Shown: positions 27,754 through 35,723, counted from the first letter of the stretch. The stretch is DNA of 64,000 nucleotides from Flavobacterium sp. (GCF_027484705.1 NZ_JAIXSL010000012.1:1-64000), one strand, 5' to 3'. Notes: generated by a model from the letters alone, not told the origin. Numbers and translations are program-made.

Positions 27754-29065
27754 ATTGTTTCAACTTCCCGCTTTTTCCTCTTTCGATGCGGTCTTTTCGA
27801 TTGAATTTGTAAACCAGACCTGATTCCAAAAACTGATCAAGTACATTTTTGATGTGCGAAATTTCACTTTCGTTCAGCTCATTTTCACTGACATAATCAA
27901 TTTCAAAAGTATCGGTTTTGGTTTGCGTGATTACGAATTCCTTCACATTGCCGTCGTCATCGAACAGTTTTTTGGTAATCGAATAGAACGTCATTCCCGG
28001 TGATTTTTTTCCGCTTGGTAGTATTGCGATATCGTTGGTTCTTCCGGTAAGTTTTTTTAGAATCGGATATTGTAAAGTACTTTTTTCATCCAAAACGCCA
28101 ATGTCGCCGACTTCATAACGGATCATCGGATGCGCCTTGTTATAAAGCGAAGTCACGACAATGCGGCCTTCTTGCCCGTAAGGCAAAACCTTGTCATTTT
28201 CATCCAGAATTTCAACGAACAGCGTTTCGGAGTTTACTTTCCAGATGCCTTTCGGGTCTTCCAAAGCGATGATGTCGAGCTCGGCGCTGCCATATTCATT
28301 GATGATCGGAATATTGAAACGTTCCTGAAGCAATTTCTTATCGTCGTCAAAAAGCATTTCCGAAGTGACGATACAAACCTTCAAAGTCGGGCAAATGTCG
28401 CACAGGAACAATTGTTTTTTCTGTAAAAATTTCGCGAGCAGAACAATCGAATTCGTATAACCGTTGATGTAATCGAATTTGGTGTTCTGGAATTTCGCGA
28501 GCATTCTTCCCATAGCCGCATCCGAAAAATCAAAAATATTGAAACGGTAGCGATGGCTCAGAAAATCTTTGAGCCGCAAAGTCTTATTGGCGATAAAATC
28601 CAACGGCATTCCGTAAAATCTGGCTTGTAAGGAATGGTTGAAATCAATGCCGTACCAATGAAACCTCCGCATGATGTTCGCCCAAATCAGCGCGTGGCAG
28701 AATTTGTCTTTGGCAAACACAAACGGATCGCCGCTCGAACCTGAAGTTTTATTGATGTAGACATTTTTTTTGGAGTAACCTTTCGATAAGCGCTGCTCCA
28801 ATGGTTTCTGAAAATGGATTTTGCGCATCACAGGAATGTCTTCCCATTTTTCAATAGTTTTATCGCCAAGTAAACTTTTATAATAAGGATTGTTGTTGCA
28901 GTGGAATTCGAAAATCTCTTTTTTCTTCGAGTCGAGAAAAGCATTATAATCCGGTTCCGAGAACTTTACAATTTTAGCCAATTCAGTCTTGGCTTTCCGA
29001 AGTGGAAAACCATTGAGTTGCAGCGAAAGGTTGAAAAGTTTGAACACCGGATCGTTTATTTTCAT
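27737..29065 (-). CDS. CapK/PaaK-like adenylate-forming ligase
   Basis: 442 residues from the ATG at 29065; a TTG one codon upstream is also in frame. Distinct adenylation motifs are visible: the phosphate-binding KTSGSSGDPFVF (about 110), INEYGSAELD in the middle, IVVTSLYNKAHPMIRYEVGD, and LTGRTND toward the C-terminus. This fits the coenzyme F390 synthetase/CapK family, found in many capsule loci but with uncertain substrate. It probably activates a carboxylic acid as acyl-AMP for attachment to a sugar or CoA. It closes the polysaccharide locus on the opposite strand. Confidence 0.82.
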   Translation of the reverse strand: MKINDPVFKLFNLSLQLNGFPLRKAKTELAKIVKFSEPDYNAFLDSKKKEIFEFHCNNNPYYKSLLGDKTIEKWEDIPVMRKIHFQKPLEQRLSKGYSKKNVYINKTSGSSGDPFVFAKDKFCHALIWANIMRRFHWYGIDFNHSLQARFYGMPLDFIANKTLRLKDFLSHRYRFNIFDFSDAAMGRMLAKFQNTKFDYINGYTNSIVLLAKFLQKKQLFLCDICPTLKVCIVTSEMLFDDDKKLLQERFNIPIINEYGSAELDIIALEDPKGIWKVNSETLFVEILDENDKVLPYGQEGRIVVTSLYNKAHPMIRYEVGDIGVLDEKSTLQYPILKKLTGRTNDIAILPSGKKSPGMTFYSITKKLFDDDGNVKEFVITQTKTDTFEIDYVSENELNESEISHIKNVLDQFLESGLVYKFNRKDRIERGKSGKLKQFKSLV

Positions 29066-29148
29066 CAAAAATAATATTTACGGATTAGTATCTTCCCAGA
29101 ACCGCGATTTTTTTAAAAATTAATTACGATAAACGTCCAAAAGCCAGT

Positions 29149-29156
29149 ATTTTTGC
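29149..29156 (+). promoter_or_regulatory. Exact -7 box (TATTTTTG) of purD
   Basis: An exact TAnnTTTG match 23 bp before the ATG at 29180. It overlaps the alternative upstream start at 29153, which supports choosing 29180 as the translation start. Confidence 0.65.
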
Positions 29157-29179
29157 CAGACACAACTAAAAATACCCAC

Positions 29180-30457
29180 ATGACCATTTTACTTTTAGGC
29201 TCGGGCGGCCGCGAACATGCTTTTGCCTGGAAAATGATCCAGTCGCCACTTTGCACGCAACTTTTCGTAGCACCGGGAAATGCAGGAACTGACGCTATTG
29301 CGACCAATGTCAATATCAGTCCGACCGATTTCCAAGCGATTAAAAAATTGGTTTTGGAAGAAAACATTGAAATGGTCGTGGTCGGTCCTGAAGATCCGTT
29401 AGTACAGGGCATTTTCGACTTTTTCAAAAACGACAATCAACTTCAATCCATTCCGGTTATTGGTCCATCTAAAGTTGGAGCGCAACTCGAAGGCAGTAAA
29501 GAATTCGCCAAGGAATTTATGGTAAAACACCGCGTTCCAACCGCCGCTTATGACAGTTTCACCAAAGAAACCGTTGAAAAAGGATGCCGCTTTTTAGAAA
29601 CGCTTCAACCGCCATATGTTTTAAAAGCGGATGGTTTGGCCGCGGGAAAAGGCGTCTTGATTCTACAAAATCTAAAGGAAGCCCAACAGGAATTGCGCAA
29701 TATGCTTGTCGGCGCCAAGTTCGGACAGGCGAGTTCAAAAGTGGTCATTGAAGAATTTCTTGACGGCATCGAACTCAGTTGTTTCGTGCTGACGGATGGG
29801 AAAAATTATAAAATACTTCCCACGGCCAAAGATTACAAACGCATCGGGGAAGGCGATACGGGTTTGAACACCGGAGGCATGGGCGCCATTTCACCAGTGC
29901 CATTTGCAGATGCTGTTTTGATGGAGAAAATAGAAAAACGCATTGTAATCCCGACGGTGGAAGGTTTGCAGAAAGACGCGATTCCATATCAAGGTTTTAT
30001 TTTTATTGGACTCATCAATGTGAAAGGCGAACCGATTGTCATTGAATACAACGTCAGGATGGGCGATCCCGAAACCGAAGTCGTGATTCCAAGACTGAAG
30101 AATGATCTGGTCGAATTGTTTATCGCAGTGGCTAACCAAAAACTCGATGAAGTTGAATTAGAAATTGATTCCAGAAGCGCGACCACAGTTATGGTCGTTT
30201 CAGGCGGTTATCCCGAAGATTATGAAAAAGGAAAAGAAATTTCAGGAATAGAAAATATTGAAGATTCCATCGTTTTTCACGCAGGAACCAAAACTGAAAA
30301 TGGAAAAGTCGTTAGCAACGGCGGAAGGGTTTTGGCCGTGACTTCGTATGGAAAGGATTTTCAGGAAGCCATAAAAAAATCGTATCAAAATATAAATCAA
30401 TTACATTTCGATACGATGTATTACAGAAAAGATATCGGTTTTGACTTACTTGGTTAA
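29180..30457 (+). CDS. purD: Phosphoribosylamine-glycine ligase
   Basis: 425 residues from the ATG at 29180, the usual length for PurD. It catalyses the ATP-dependent joining of glycine to 5-phosphoribosylamine in purine synthesis. Seen in sequence: N-terminal LLLGSGGREHAFAWK, VVVGPEDPLVQGI, the ATP-grasp region VLKADGLAAGKGVLI and the YNVRMGDPETEVVIPRL metal/ATP site. A 9-residue upstream extension to a TTG at 29153 is rejected because the promoter box lies there. The 3' end overlaps the minus-strand DUF6341 gene by 12 bp. Confidence 0.96.
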   Translation: MTILLLGSGGREHAFAWKMIQSPLCTQLFVAPGNAGTDAIATNVNISPTDFQAIKKLVLEENIEMVVVGPEDPLVQGIFDFFKNDNQLQSIPVIGPSKVGAQLEGSKEFAKEFMVKHRVPTAAYDSFTKETVEKGCRFLETLQPPYVLKADGLAAGKGVLILQNLKEAQQELRNMLVGAKFGQASSKVVIEEFLDGIELSCFVLTDGKNYKILPTAKDYKRIGEGDTGLNTGGMGAISPVPFADAVLMEKIEKRIVIPTVEGLQKDAIPYQGFIFIGLINVKGEPIVIEYNVRMGDPETEVVIPRLKNDLVELFIAVANQKLDEVELEIDSRSATTVMVVSGGYPEDYEKGKEISGIENIEDSIVFHAGTKTENGKVVSNGGRVLAVTSYGKDFQEAIKKSYQNINQLHFDTMYYRKDIGFDLLG

Positions 30458-30679
30458 GAAAGAATGTGCCGTAGTATCTTGGTTTTCTTCACCGCTTGCT
30501 TTGTGCATGGTCAGTTGTTTGCACCAGTACCAAGTGGCATAACTGCAAATCGCCATGAAAATCCAGTTGATGGTATTAGCTCCGAACCAGCTAGAAAGCT
30601 CAAGAGTTCTCAACTGATTGAGTGGCCAAAAAAAGATGTTTTCAAACAACCATTGTATTCCTTCAAAAAATGCTCTCAT
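30446..30679 (-). CDS. DUF6341-like small membrane protein
   Basis: 77 residues. An amphipathic N-terminus (MRAFFEGIQWLFENIFFWPL) is followed by LSSWFGANTINWIFM, one membrane helix, and a polar tail ending TAHSFLTK. I recognise the WFGANTINWIF pattern as that of the flavobacterial DUF6341 family, usually next to a DUF6427 gene and upp, exactly as here. Function unknown. The 3' end overlaps purD by 12 bp on the opposite strand. A well-formed promoter lies at 30753-30724. Confidence 0.75.
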   Translation of the reverse strand: MRAFFEGIQWLFENIFFWPLNQLRTLELSSWFGANTINWIFMAICSYATWYWCKQLTMHKASGEENQDTTAHSFLTK

Positions 30680-30723
30680 AATATGTCGTATGTTTTTTTA
30701 AACAAGTATTATATTTACAGTCA

Positions 30724-30753
30724 CAAAAGTATAAAATATCCTCATGATAACAA
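30724..30753 (-). promoter_or_regulatory. Bacteroidota-type promoter of the DUF6341 gene
   Basis: On the minus strand TTG (30753-30751), a 19-bp spacer, and an exact TAnnTTTG (TACTTTTG, 30731-30724), 44 bp upstream of the ATG at 30679. The -33 part overlaps the first codons of the divergent DUF6427 gene, so the two genes share their control region. Confidence 0.72.
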
Positions 30754-31673
30754 GTCTTTTTAGAAAATCTACACCATTAAATTATTCGGTCGTCATTTTA
30801 GGGGTACTTTTTTTCTTTTTTGTGTATCAGATTAAGCATGCCACAGGACAGAATTCGCTTTGGGCCATCACGGTCAAGATGAGTTTGTTGGCGGTCATTT
30901 TAGCCTCACTTTTTATCGTTAATTTTGTGGTGAAGAAAAACGGCATGAGCAAAGACAGCGCCTACACGGTTTTGTTCTATTTGCTGTTTATGTTATTTTT
31001 TCCTTCGGTTTTCAACAATACGGCTTTATTGATCTCGAACTTTTTTATCATATTGGCGATGCGAAGAATCGTTTCGTTGCATTCGCTCAAATCTTCAAAA
31101 GAGAAAATTTTCGATGCGTCGATTTGGGTTTGCATTGCAGCCTTGTTTCACTTCTGGAGCATTCTTTACCTCGTTTTGATTTTCATCGCGGTGCTTTTTC
31201 ACGTCGCCCGGGATTATAGGAATTGGTTTCTGCCGATCATTGCATTTTTCGCGGTGGCGGTGATTTTTATGGCGAGCGCTTTATACTTCAAAACCGATTG
31301 GATCAGTCGTTTGTTAGCACAATCTGTCATCGATTTGAGAATCGATTATTTCACGAGCCATTTCCAGAATCTCGCTTTATCTGTGTATGCTACTATTGCA
31401 GTGTTCTTTGTAATTTTATTATTGCTTTCGATGTCCAACCGCCCGTTGATTTTGCATCCTACTTACAAGAAGATACTTTCGATGATCATTATCGGTATCG
31501 CGGTTTTTGCGATTTCCCCAAACAAATCGAATGATTTGCTGATTTATACTTTTGCGCCTTTATCAATGGTCATCACAACACACATCGAAACGCCACAAGC
31601 GCAATGGAAGAAAGAAGTGGTTTTGGCGTTCCTTATTCTCGCTGGGCTGTTTGCGTTTTTTGCGCAATTATAA
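30744..31673 (+). CDS. DUF6427-like integral membrane protein
   Basis: 309 residues with about 8-9 membrane helices. The N-terminus MITSLFRKSTPLNYSVV and internal FNNTALLISNFFIILAMRRI match the flavobacterial DUF6427 family as I remember it. Function unknown. It is divergent from DUF6341 and its 3' end overlaps upp by 6 bp, so purD, DUF6341, DUF6427 and upp are packed with alternating strands. Pairing of two conserved membrane proteins with upp may hint at a nucleobase-related or envelope role, but nothing in the sequence proves it. Confidence 0.75.
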   Translation: MITSLFRKSTPLNYSVVILGVLFFFFVYQIKHATGQNSLWAITVKMSLLAVILASLFIVNFVVKKNGMSKDSAYTVLFYLLFMLFFPSVFNNTALLISNFFIILAMRRIVSLHSLKSSKEKIFDASIWVCIAALFHFWSILYLVLIFIAVLFHVARDYRNWFLPIIAFFAVAVIFMASALYFKTDWISRLLAQSVIDLRIDYFTSHFQNLALSVYATIAVFFVILLLLSMSNRPLILHPTYKKILSMIIIGIAVFAISPNKSNDLLIYTFAPLSMVITTHIETPQAQWKKEVVLAFLILAGLFAFFAQL

Positions 31674-32321
31674 TTTATTCCCGTAAGCCAAATCACCCGC
31701 ATCGCCCAATCCTGGGACGATATAATTTTTAGCGTTCAAAGTTTCGTCTAAAGTCGCCACCCACAAATGGCAGTTGTCCGGCAAGTGTTTTTTGAGGTAT
31801 GCAATGCCTTGCGGCGCAGCAATTACTACGGCGATATGCACTTCTTTTGAAACGCCTTTCTCCATGAGTTTGTTATAGACCGCAACCATAGATTGGCCAG
31901 TGGCTAACATCGGATCGATGAGTAATAAAGTTTTATCGTGCAGGTTCGGAACCGCTTGGTATTCGACTAAAATATCAAAGAAATCATCATTATTTGGATG
32001 GTGACGGTAAGCTGAAACAAACCCATTTTCAGCACTGTCAAAGTAATTCAGAAAGCCCAAATGCAAAGGCAAACCGGCGCGAAGTATCGAACACAACACC
32101 AAAGGATTCGCAATTTCGGTCGTTTTCTTGATGCCGAGCGGCGTCTGGATTTCGATGTTTCTGTAGTTTAAACCTTTGCTCAATTCATACGCCATCACTT
32201 CGCCAATGCGCTCGATATTCCTTCGGAAACGCATGCTGTCGTGCTGCACGTTGATGTTTCGGATTTGACCTAAAAAGTGGTTGAGGATGCTGTTGTCTTC
32301 GGATAAATAGTGGATTTGCAT
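31668..32321 (-). CDS. upp: Uracil phosphoribosyltransferase
   Basis: 217 residues. Converts uracil and PRPP to UMP (pyrimidine salvage). The PRPP-binding loop is LLIDPMLATGQSM; CSILRAGLPLHLGF and the C-terminal PGLGDAGDLAYG (uracil-binding region) are typical of the family. Length fits (208-218). It starts at the ATG at 32321. The upstream gap toward 32580 holds the composite octamer/hairpin repeat (32337-32511), whose left array begins 16 bp before this start, so its promoter must lie within or beside the repeat. Confidence 0.95.
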   Translation of the reverse strand: MQIHYLSEDNSILNHFLGQIRNINVQHDSMRFRRNIERIGEVMAYELSKGLNYRNIEIQTPLGIKKTTEIANPLVLCSILRAGLPLHLGFLNYFDSAENGFVSAYRHHPNNDDFFDILVEYQAVPNLHDKTLLLIDPMLATGQSMVAVYNKLMEKGVSKEVHIAVVIAAPQGIAYLKKHLPDNCHLWVATLDETLNAKNYIVPGLGDAGDLAYGNKL

Positions 32322-32336
32322 ATTTTGTTTTTTAGT

Positions 32337-32368
32337 GACTGAGTAGCTGAGTGCCTGAGTTTCTGAGT
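32337..32368 (+). repeat. Octamer array, left arm: (NNCTGAGT)4
   Basis: Four consecutive 8-bp units: GACTGAGT, AGCTGAGT, GCCTGAGT, TTCTGAGT. Reverse-complement units occupy 32472-32511. A 16-bp segment (32355-32370) is a perfect inverted match of 32488-32503. Together they bracket the hairpin repeat copy at 32390-32470. Confidence 0.85.
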
Positions 32369-32389
32369 GCGACTTGGTTTGAAGAGTGC

Positions 32390-32470
32390 CTAGCCCTGAT
32401 AGGAGCGTTTATCCTTTTGTGCCGGAGTTCGGCGCAAAAGATATGGCGGATAGCAGGTTCCCGGCTCCTA
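32390..32470 (+). repeat. Intergenic hairpin (REP-like) repeat, copy A
   Basis: An approximately 81-bp element starting CTAGCCCTGATAG and ending GGCTCCTA. It has a central stem GTGCCG/CGGCGC around a GAGTT loop, flanked by CTTTT and AAAAG. Three other copies lie at 33192-33273, 46331-46410 and 62527-62604. Orientation is taken as plus for this copy. Lies between upp and the DUF4254 gene. Confidence 0.85.
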
Positions 32471-32471
32471 A

Positions 32472-32511
32472 AAACTCAGTATCTTAGGCACTCAGAAACT
32501 CAGCCACTCAG
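32472..32511 (-). repeat. Octamer array, right arm: (NNACTCAG)5
   Basis: Five consecutive 8-bp units: AAACTCAG, TATCTTAG (degenerate), GCACTCAG, AAACTCAG, CCACTCAG. They are the reverse complement of the left-arm unit NNCTGAGT. The array ends 37 bp before the DUF4254 -7 box. Confidence 0.85.
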
Positions 32512-32548
32512 AAAAGCAACTTTTTTTCTCCCGTAAAAGTATAAAAAG

Positions 32549-32556
32549 TATCTTTG
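32549..32556 (+). promoter_or_regulatory. Exact -7 box (TATCTTTG) of the DUF4254 gene
   Basis: An exact TAnnTTTG match 23 bp before the ATG at 32580. No clear -33 TTG at the usual distance. Confidence 0.65.
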
Positions 32557-32579
32557 CCTCAAAGTTTAAATGTAAAGAT

Positions 32580-33185
32580 ATGTTTTCCAAATTAGCGTAT
32601 TCCGTTTTCGAGAAAAGTATTCAGGATTATCACCAGTTCGATAATGTTGACCAACCGATCAGCAACCCGTTTCCGAAAGACCAATTCGAGCATTTGTTGT
32701 ACCACAAAAACTGGATCGATACCGTGCAATGGCATTTCGAAGACATCATCCGCGATCCGCAAATCGATCCGGTGGCCGCTTTAACTTTAAAAAGAAGAAT
32801 CGACGCCTCGAACCAAGAGCGCACCGATATGGTAGAATACATCGACAGCTATTTCCTTCAGAAATACAGCCACGTTAACGTAAAACCTGCGGCTAAAATC
32901 AACTCGGAAAGTCCGGCTTGGGCGTTCGATCGTTTGTCAATTTTGGCTTTGAAAATCTACCACATGCAGGAAGAAGTCAACCGCCCAGAAGCTTCGCAGG
33001 AGCACAAAGACAAGTGCCAGGCGAAACTCAATGTGCTTTTGGAGCAACGCACCGATTTGTCCACAGCCATAGATGACTTGATTCACGATATCGAAAGCGG
33101 CGACAAATTCATGAAAGTCTACAAACAGATGAAAATGTACAACGACGACGAACTCAATCCGGTGTTGTACCAGAATAAAAAGTAA
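32580..33185 (+). CDS. DUF4254 protein
   Basis: 201 residues, predicted all-helical and soluble. RRIDASNQERTDMVEYIDSY and WAFDRLSILALKIYHMQEE match the DUF4254 family, which in Bacteroidota is commonly found beside a GT9 heptosyltransferase-like gene, as here (33412-34446). Biochemical function unknown; an LPS-related role is inferred only from that pairing. No signal peptide. The stop codon is followed within 7 bp by hairpin repeat copy B. Confidence 0.85.
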   Translation: MFSKLAYSVFEKSIQDYHQFDNVDQPISNPFPKDQFEHLLYHKNWIDTVQWHFEDIIRDPQIDPVAALTLKRRIDASNQERTDMVEYIDSYFLQKYSHVNVKPAAKINSESPAWAFDRLSILALKIYHMQEEVNRPEASQEHKDKCQAKLNVLLEQRTDLSTAIDDLIHDIESGDKFMKVYKQMKMYNDDELNPVLYQNKK

Positions 33186-33191
33186 TTTTTT

Positions 33192-33273
33192 TAGGAGCCG
33201 GGAACCTGCTATCCGTTGCAATCTTTCGCTTCGAACACCGAAGCAAAAGGATTTCCACTGCTATCAGGGCTAG
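33192..33273 (-). repeat. Intergenic hairpin (REP-like) repeat, copy B
   Basis: Inverted relative to copy A. It begins TAGGAGCCGGGAACCTGC and ends CTATCAGGGCTAG. Its central stem is GCTTCG/CGAAGC around AACAC, different from copy A but still fully paired. Located directly after the DUF4254 stop codon. Confidence 0.85.
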
Positions 33274-33345
33274 GGTTTTTTAGAAGATTCAACATTAGGT
33301 TAAAATTTAAAATTAAGGAAGCCTATAGCTACTGGTAAAGCCGAA

Positions 33346-33391
33346 TGTCCACTGGACATTCTCCTCTTAATATCAAATTATCCGGGCTAGG
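33346..33391 (+). repeat. Short repeat module, copy 1
   Basis: A palindrome TGTCCACTGGACA followed by TCTCCTCTTAATATCAAATT and ATCCGGGCTAGG. Nearly the same sequence recurs at 46465-46510. It lies about 70 bp beyond hairpin copy B; the second module has the same relation to hairpin copy C. Confidence 0.75.
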
Positions 33392-33411
33392 GCTTTTCAC
33401 TTCACAAAAAC

Positions 33412-34446
33412 TTGCCAGAAAAACAACCACATATAGCCGTCATGAGACTTTCCGCGATGGGAGATGTCGCCATGATGGTTCCTGTTTTGCGTGCACTCGT
33501 GCAACAATATCCGAATGTTCGAGTAACCGTAATTTCAAGACCATTCTACAGACCTTTTTTTAATGATATTCCGAACTTGACTTTTTTCGCGTTCGATAAA
33601 AAAAGACACAAAGGTTTCTCAGGATTGTTCCGCTTGTACCGCGATTTGAAACCGTTGTCGATCGATGCGTTTGCCGATTTACACAACGTTTTGCGTTCCA
33701 AAGTTGTCCGCACATTTTTCGCCTGGAGCGGAAAGAAAGTGGCTTTCACCGATAAAGGCCGTGCAGAAAAAAAAGCCTTGACGCGCGCAGAAAACAAAAT
33801 CTTCAAACCGTTGCCTACGATGTTCGAGCGCCACGCCAAAACATTTGAAACACTTGGTTTTCCTATTGATTTGTCACAACCGACATTTCCATCCAAACCA
33901 AAATTAGACAAAGCCGTTTTTGATTTCGCCGGAGCAAAAACAAACCACTGGATCGGCATCGCACCGTTTGCGCAGTACGATTCAAAAGTCTATCCGTTAG
34001 ATTTGATGCGGCAAGTCATTCAGCAGTTGGCGCAAGATCGGAGGATACAGATTTTTCTTTTTGGCGGCCATTCGGAAATGCAACAACTCGAATCGCTTTC
34101 AAAAGATTCGGAAAACGTCAAAGTGGTTACCGGAACATTATTGTTTGAACAGGAATTGCAACTCATCAGCCACCTAGATGTAATGCTCTCAATGGATTCC
34201 GGAAACGGGCATATCGCCGCAATGTATGGCGTGGAAGTGATTACGCTTTTCGGAGCGACGCATCCGTATGCAGGATTTTTGCCGTTCAACCAACCTATAG
34301 AAAACGCATTGATTCCCGACAGAAAACAATTTCCAAAATTACCGACTTCGGTTTATGGCAATAAAAAAGAGGCAGGTTACGAAGAAGCCATGCGAACGAT
34401 TTCACCCGAAGAAGTCGTGGCCAAAATCAAAACAACTATAAAATAA
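33412..34446 (+). CDS. GT9 (heptosyltransferase-like) glycosyltransferase
   Basis: 344 residues, GT-B fold of family 9, the LPS heptosyltransferase group. N-terminal IAVMRLSAMGDVAMMVPVL and C-terminal SMDSGNGHIAAMYGVEVITL plus FGATHPYAGF are the family signature regions; GIAPFAQYDSKVYPLDL marks the donor domain. Acts at the cytoplasmic side of the inner membrane on lipid A-core. Flavobacteria often lack heptose, so the true sugar is uncertain. The start is a TTG at 33412; an ATG at 33442 would cut into the conserved beta-strand. It ends at a shared bidirectional terminator. Confidence 0.85.
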   Translation: MPEKQPHIAVMRLSAMGDVAMMVPVLRALVQQYPNVRVTVISRPFYRPFFNDIPNLTFFAFDKKRHKGFSGLFRLYRDLKPLSIDAFADLHNVLRSKVVRTFFAWSGKKVAFTDKGRAEKKALTRAENKIFKPLPTMFERHAKTFETLGFPIDLSQPTFPSKPKLDKAVFDFAGAKTNHWIGIAPFAQYDSKVYPLDLMRQVIQQLAQDRRIQIFLFGGHSEMQQLESLSKDSENVKVVTGTLLFEQELQLISHLDVMLSMDSGNGHIAAMYGVEVITLFGATHPYAGFLPFNQPIENALIPDRKQFPKLPTSVYGNKKEAGYEEAMRTISPEEVVAKIKTTIK

Positions 34447-34474
34447 AAAACTTCCCATTGCTGAGAAGTTTTTT
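34445..34474. terminator. Bidirectional Rho-independent terminator
   Basis: A perfect 10-bp stem (AAAAAACTTC / GAAGTTTTTT) around a 10-nt loop, with A and T tracts on both sides. It lies between the convergent genes ending at 34446 (plus) and 34490 (minus) and can serve both. Confidence 0.85.
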
Positions 34475-34489
34475 GATGTTGAGATGATT

Positions 34490-35539
34490 TTAAACATCAT
34501 CGTAATCTACATAAATCGTATCGGAAGTCGGATGCGCCTGGCAAGTCAGAATCAAGCCTTCGGCAATTTCACCATCGGTCAGAATAGAATTTTTGGACAT
34601 CATCGCGGTACCAGAAGTGATTCTTCCGAGGCAACTGCTGCAGATTCCGCCCTGACACGAATAAGGAGCGTCGATGCCTTGTTTCAAAGCCGCTTCGAGA
34701 ACCGTTTGTTTTTTCGACATCTCGAAAGTGGTTTCTTCGTCATCGACCAGAATCGTGATTTTCGTGTGACCGTCTGGCGTGCTGACTTTAGCATCAGGTG
34801 TTGAGGTCGAGAATAGTTCGAATTTAATCGCAGATTCCTTGATGTTGCGTTCTTTTAAAACGTTCGCAACCGTATTGATCATAGCTTCCGGTCCGCAAAG
34901 GAAAAATTTATCAAAATCGATTTCTTTGTGTTTGTTGTTGAGCACAAAATTGACTGTTGATTTTTCAATCCTTCCGAACAATTCGCCTTCCACTTTGGCT
35001 TGGCTGTATACATAATGCACAAAAAAGCGGCCTACATATTTCAGTTGCAGCTCATGTAATTCTTTGTGGAAAATCGTGTCTTCCGGGGTTTTATTTCCAT
35101 AAACCAACACGAAAGTGCTTTTTGGTTCGCCGATCAGGATGCTTTGAATAATCGACATCACAGGCGTGATACCGCTTCCGGCAGCAAAAGCCAGATAATT
35201 TTTCAAACGATCCGCATCGGGTTCTATGGTGAATTTTCCTTCGGGCGTTCCGACTTCTAAAGTATCGCCGGCTTTGAGTTGCGCGTTGGCAAAAGCGGAA
35301 AAAGCGCCATTAGTAACTGCTTTCACGGCAATTCTGAGTTCTGAACTTTGCGGCGCCGAACAAATAGAATAGGCGCGCCGGATTTCATTGCCGTCTAAAG
35401 TCAATTTGATGTTAAGGTATTGACCGGCTGTAAAACGGTAAAAATCCTGAAATTCCAATGGGATATTAAACAAGACAGAAACCGCATCTTTGGTTTCACG
35501 ACGCACTTCTTTGATGTTTAATTTATAGAATGATGACAT
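34490..35539 (-). CDS. PaaE-like ferredoxin-NADP-type reductase with C-terminal 2Fe-2S domain
   Basis: 349 residues. An FAD-binding beta-barrel (about 1-105; RAYSICSAPQ is the flavin site), an NAD(P)-binding domain (about 110-235; GSGITPVMSI and FLCGPEAMI) and a plant-type ferredoxin domain at the C-terminus. The cluster ligands are Cys295, Cys300, Cys303 and Cys333 (CX4CX2CX29C). This is the architecture of PaaE, the reductase of the phenylacetyl-CoA epoxidase, but no other paa gene is nearby. It probably delivers electrons from NAD(P)H to an oxygenase or desaturase encoded elsewhere. Preceded by an exact -7 box. Confidence 0.87.
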   Translation of the reverse strand: MSSFYKLNIKEVRRETKDAVSVLFNIPLEFQDFYRFTAGQYLNIKLTLDGNEIRRAYSICSAPQSSELRIAVKAVTNGAFSAFANAQLKAGDTLEVGTPEGKFTIEPDADRLKNYLAFAAGSGITPVMSIIQSILIGEPKSTFVLVYGNKTPEDTIFHKELHELQLKYVGRFFVHYVYSQAKVEGELFGRIEKSTVNFVLNNKHKEIDFDKFFLCGPEAMINTVANVLKERNIKESAIKFELFSTSTPDAKVSTPDGHTKITILVDDEETTFEMSKKQTVLEAALKQGIDAPYSCQGGICSSCLGRITSGTAMMSKNSILTDGEIAEGLILTCQAHPTSDTIYVDYDDV

Positions 35540-35554
35540 GAATTAAATTTTTTA

Positions 35555-35562
35555 CAAAAGTA
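35555..35562 (-). promoter_or_regulatory. Exact -7 box (TACTTTTG) of the PaaE-like gene
   Basis: An exact TAnnTTTG match on the minus strand, 15 bp upstream of the ATG at 35539, within the 184-bp divergent region shared with sprE. No -33 TTG identified. Confidence 0.6.
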
Positions 35563-35723
35563 GGAAACCTCTAAGAAAACCTGCTTATGTGTGAATGAAT
35601 ATTTTTAAAGCGGCAAAACTAAACTTTTAGCGGATAATTTTCGCCATATCAAAAAGAAACGTATTTTTACCAGTCAATATACTAAAATCGACTTTTAGAA
35701 GTTTTAAGAAAAACCGTTTTACA

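Noticed and set aside
29153..29179. Upstream TTG start for purD
   Set aside because: An exact -7 promoter box overlaps it and the conserved PurD N-terminus begins at the ATG at 29180.
34490..35539. Phenylacetate degradation operon
   Set aside because: Only the reductase-like gene is present; neighbours are GT9 and SprE genes with no other paa component.
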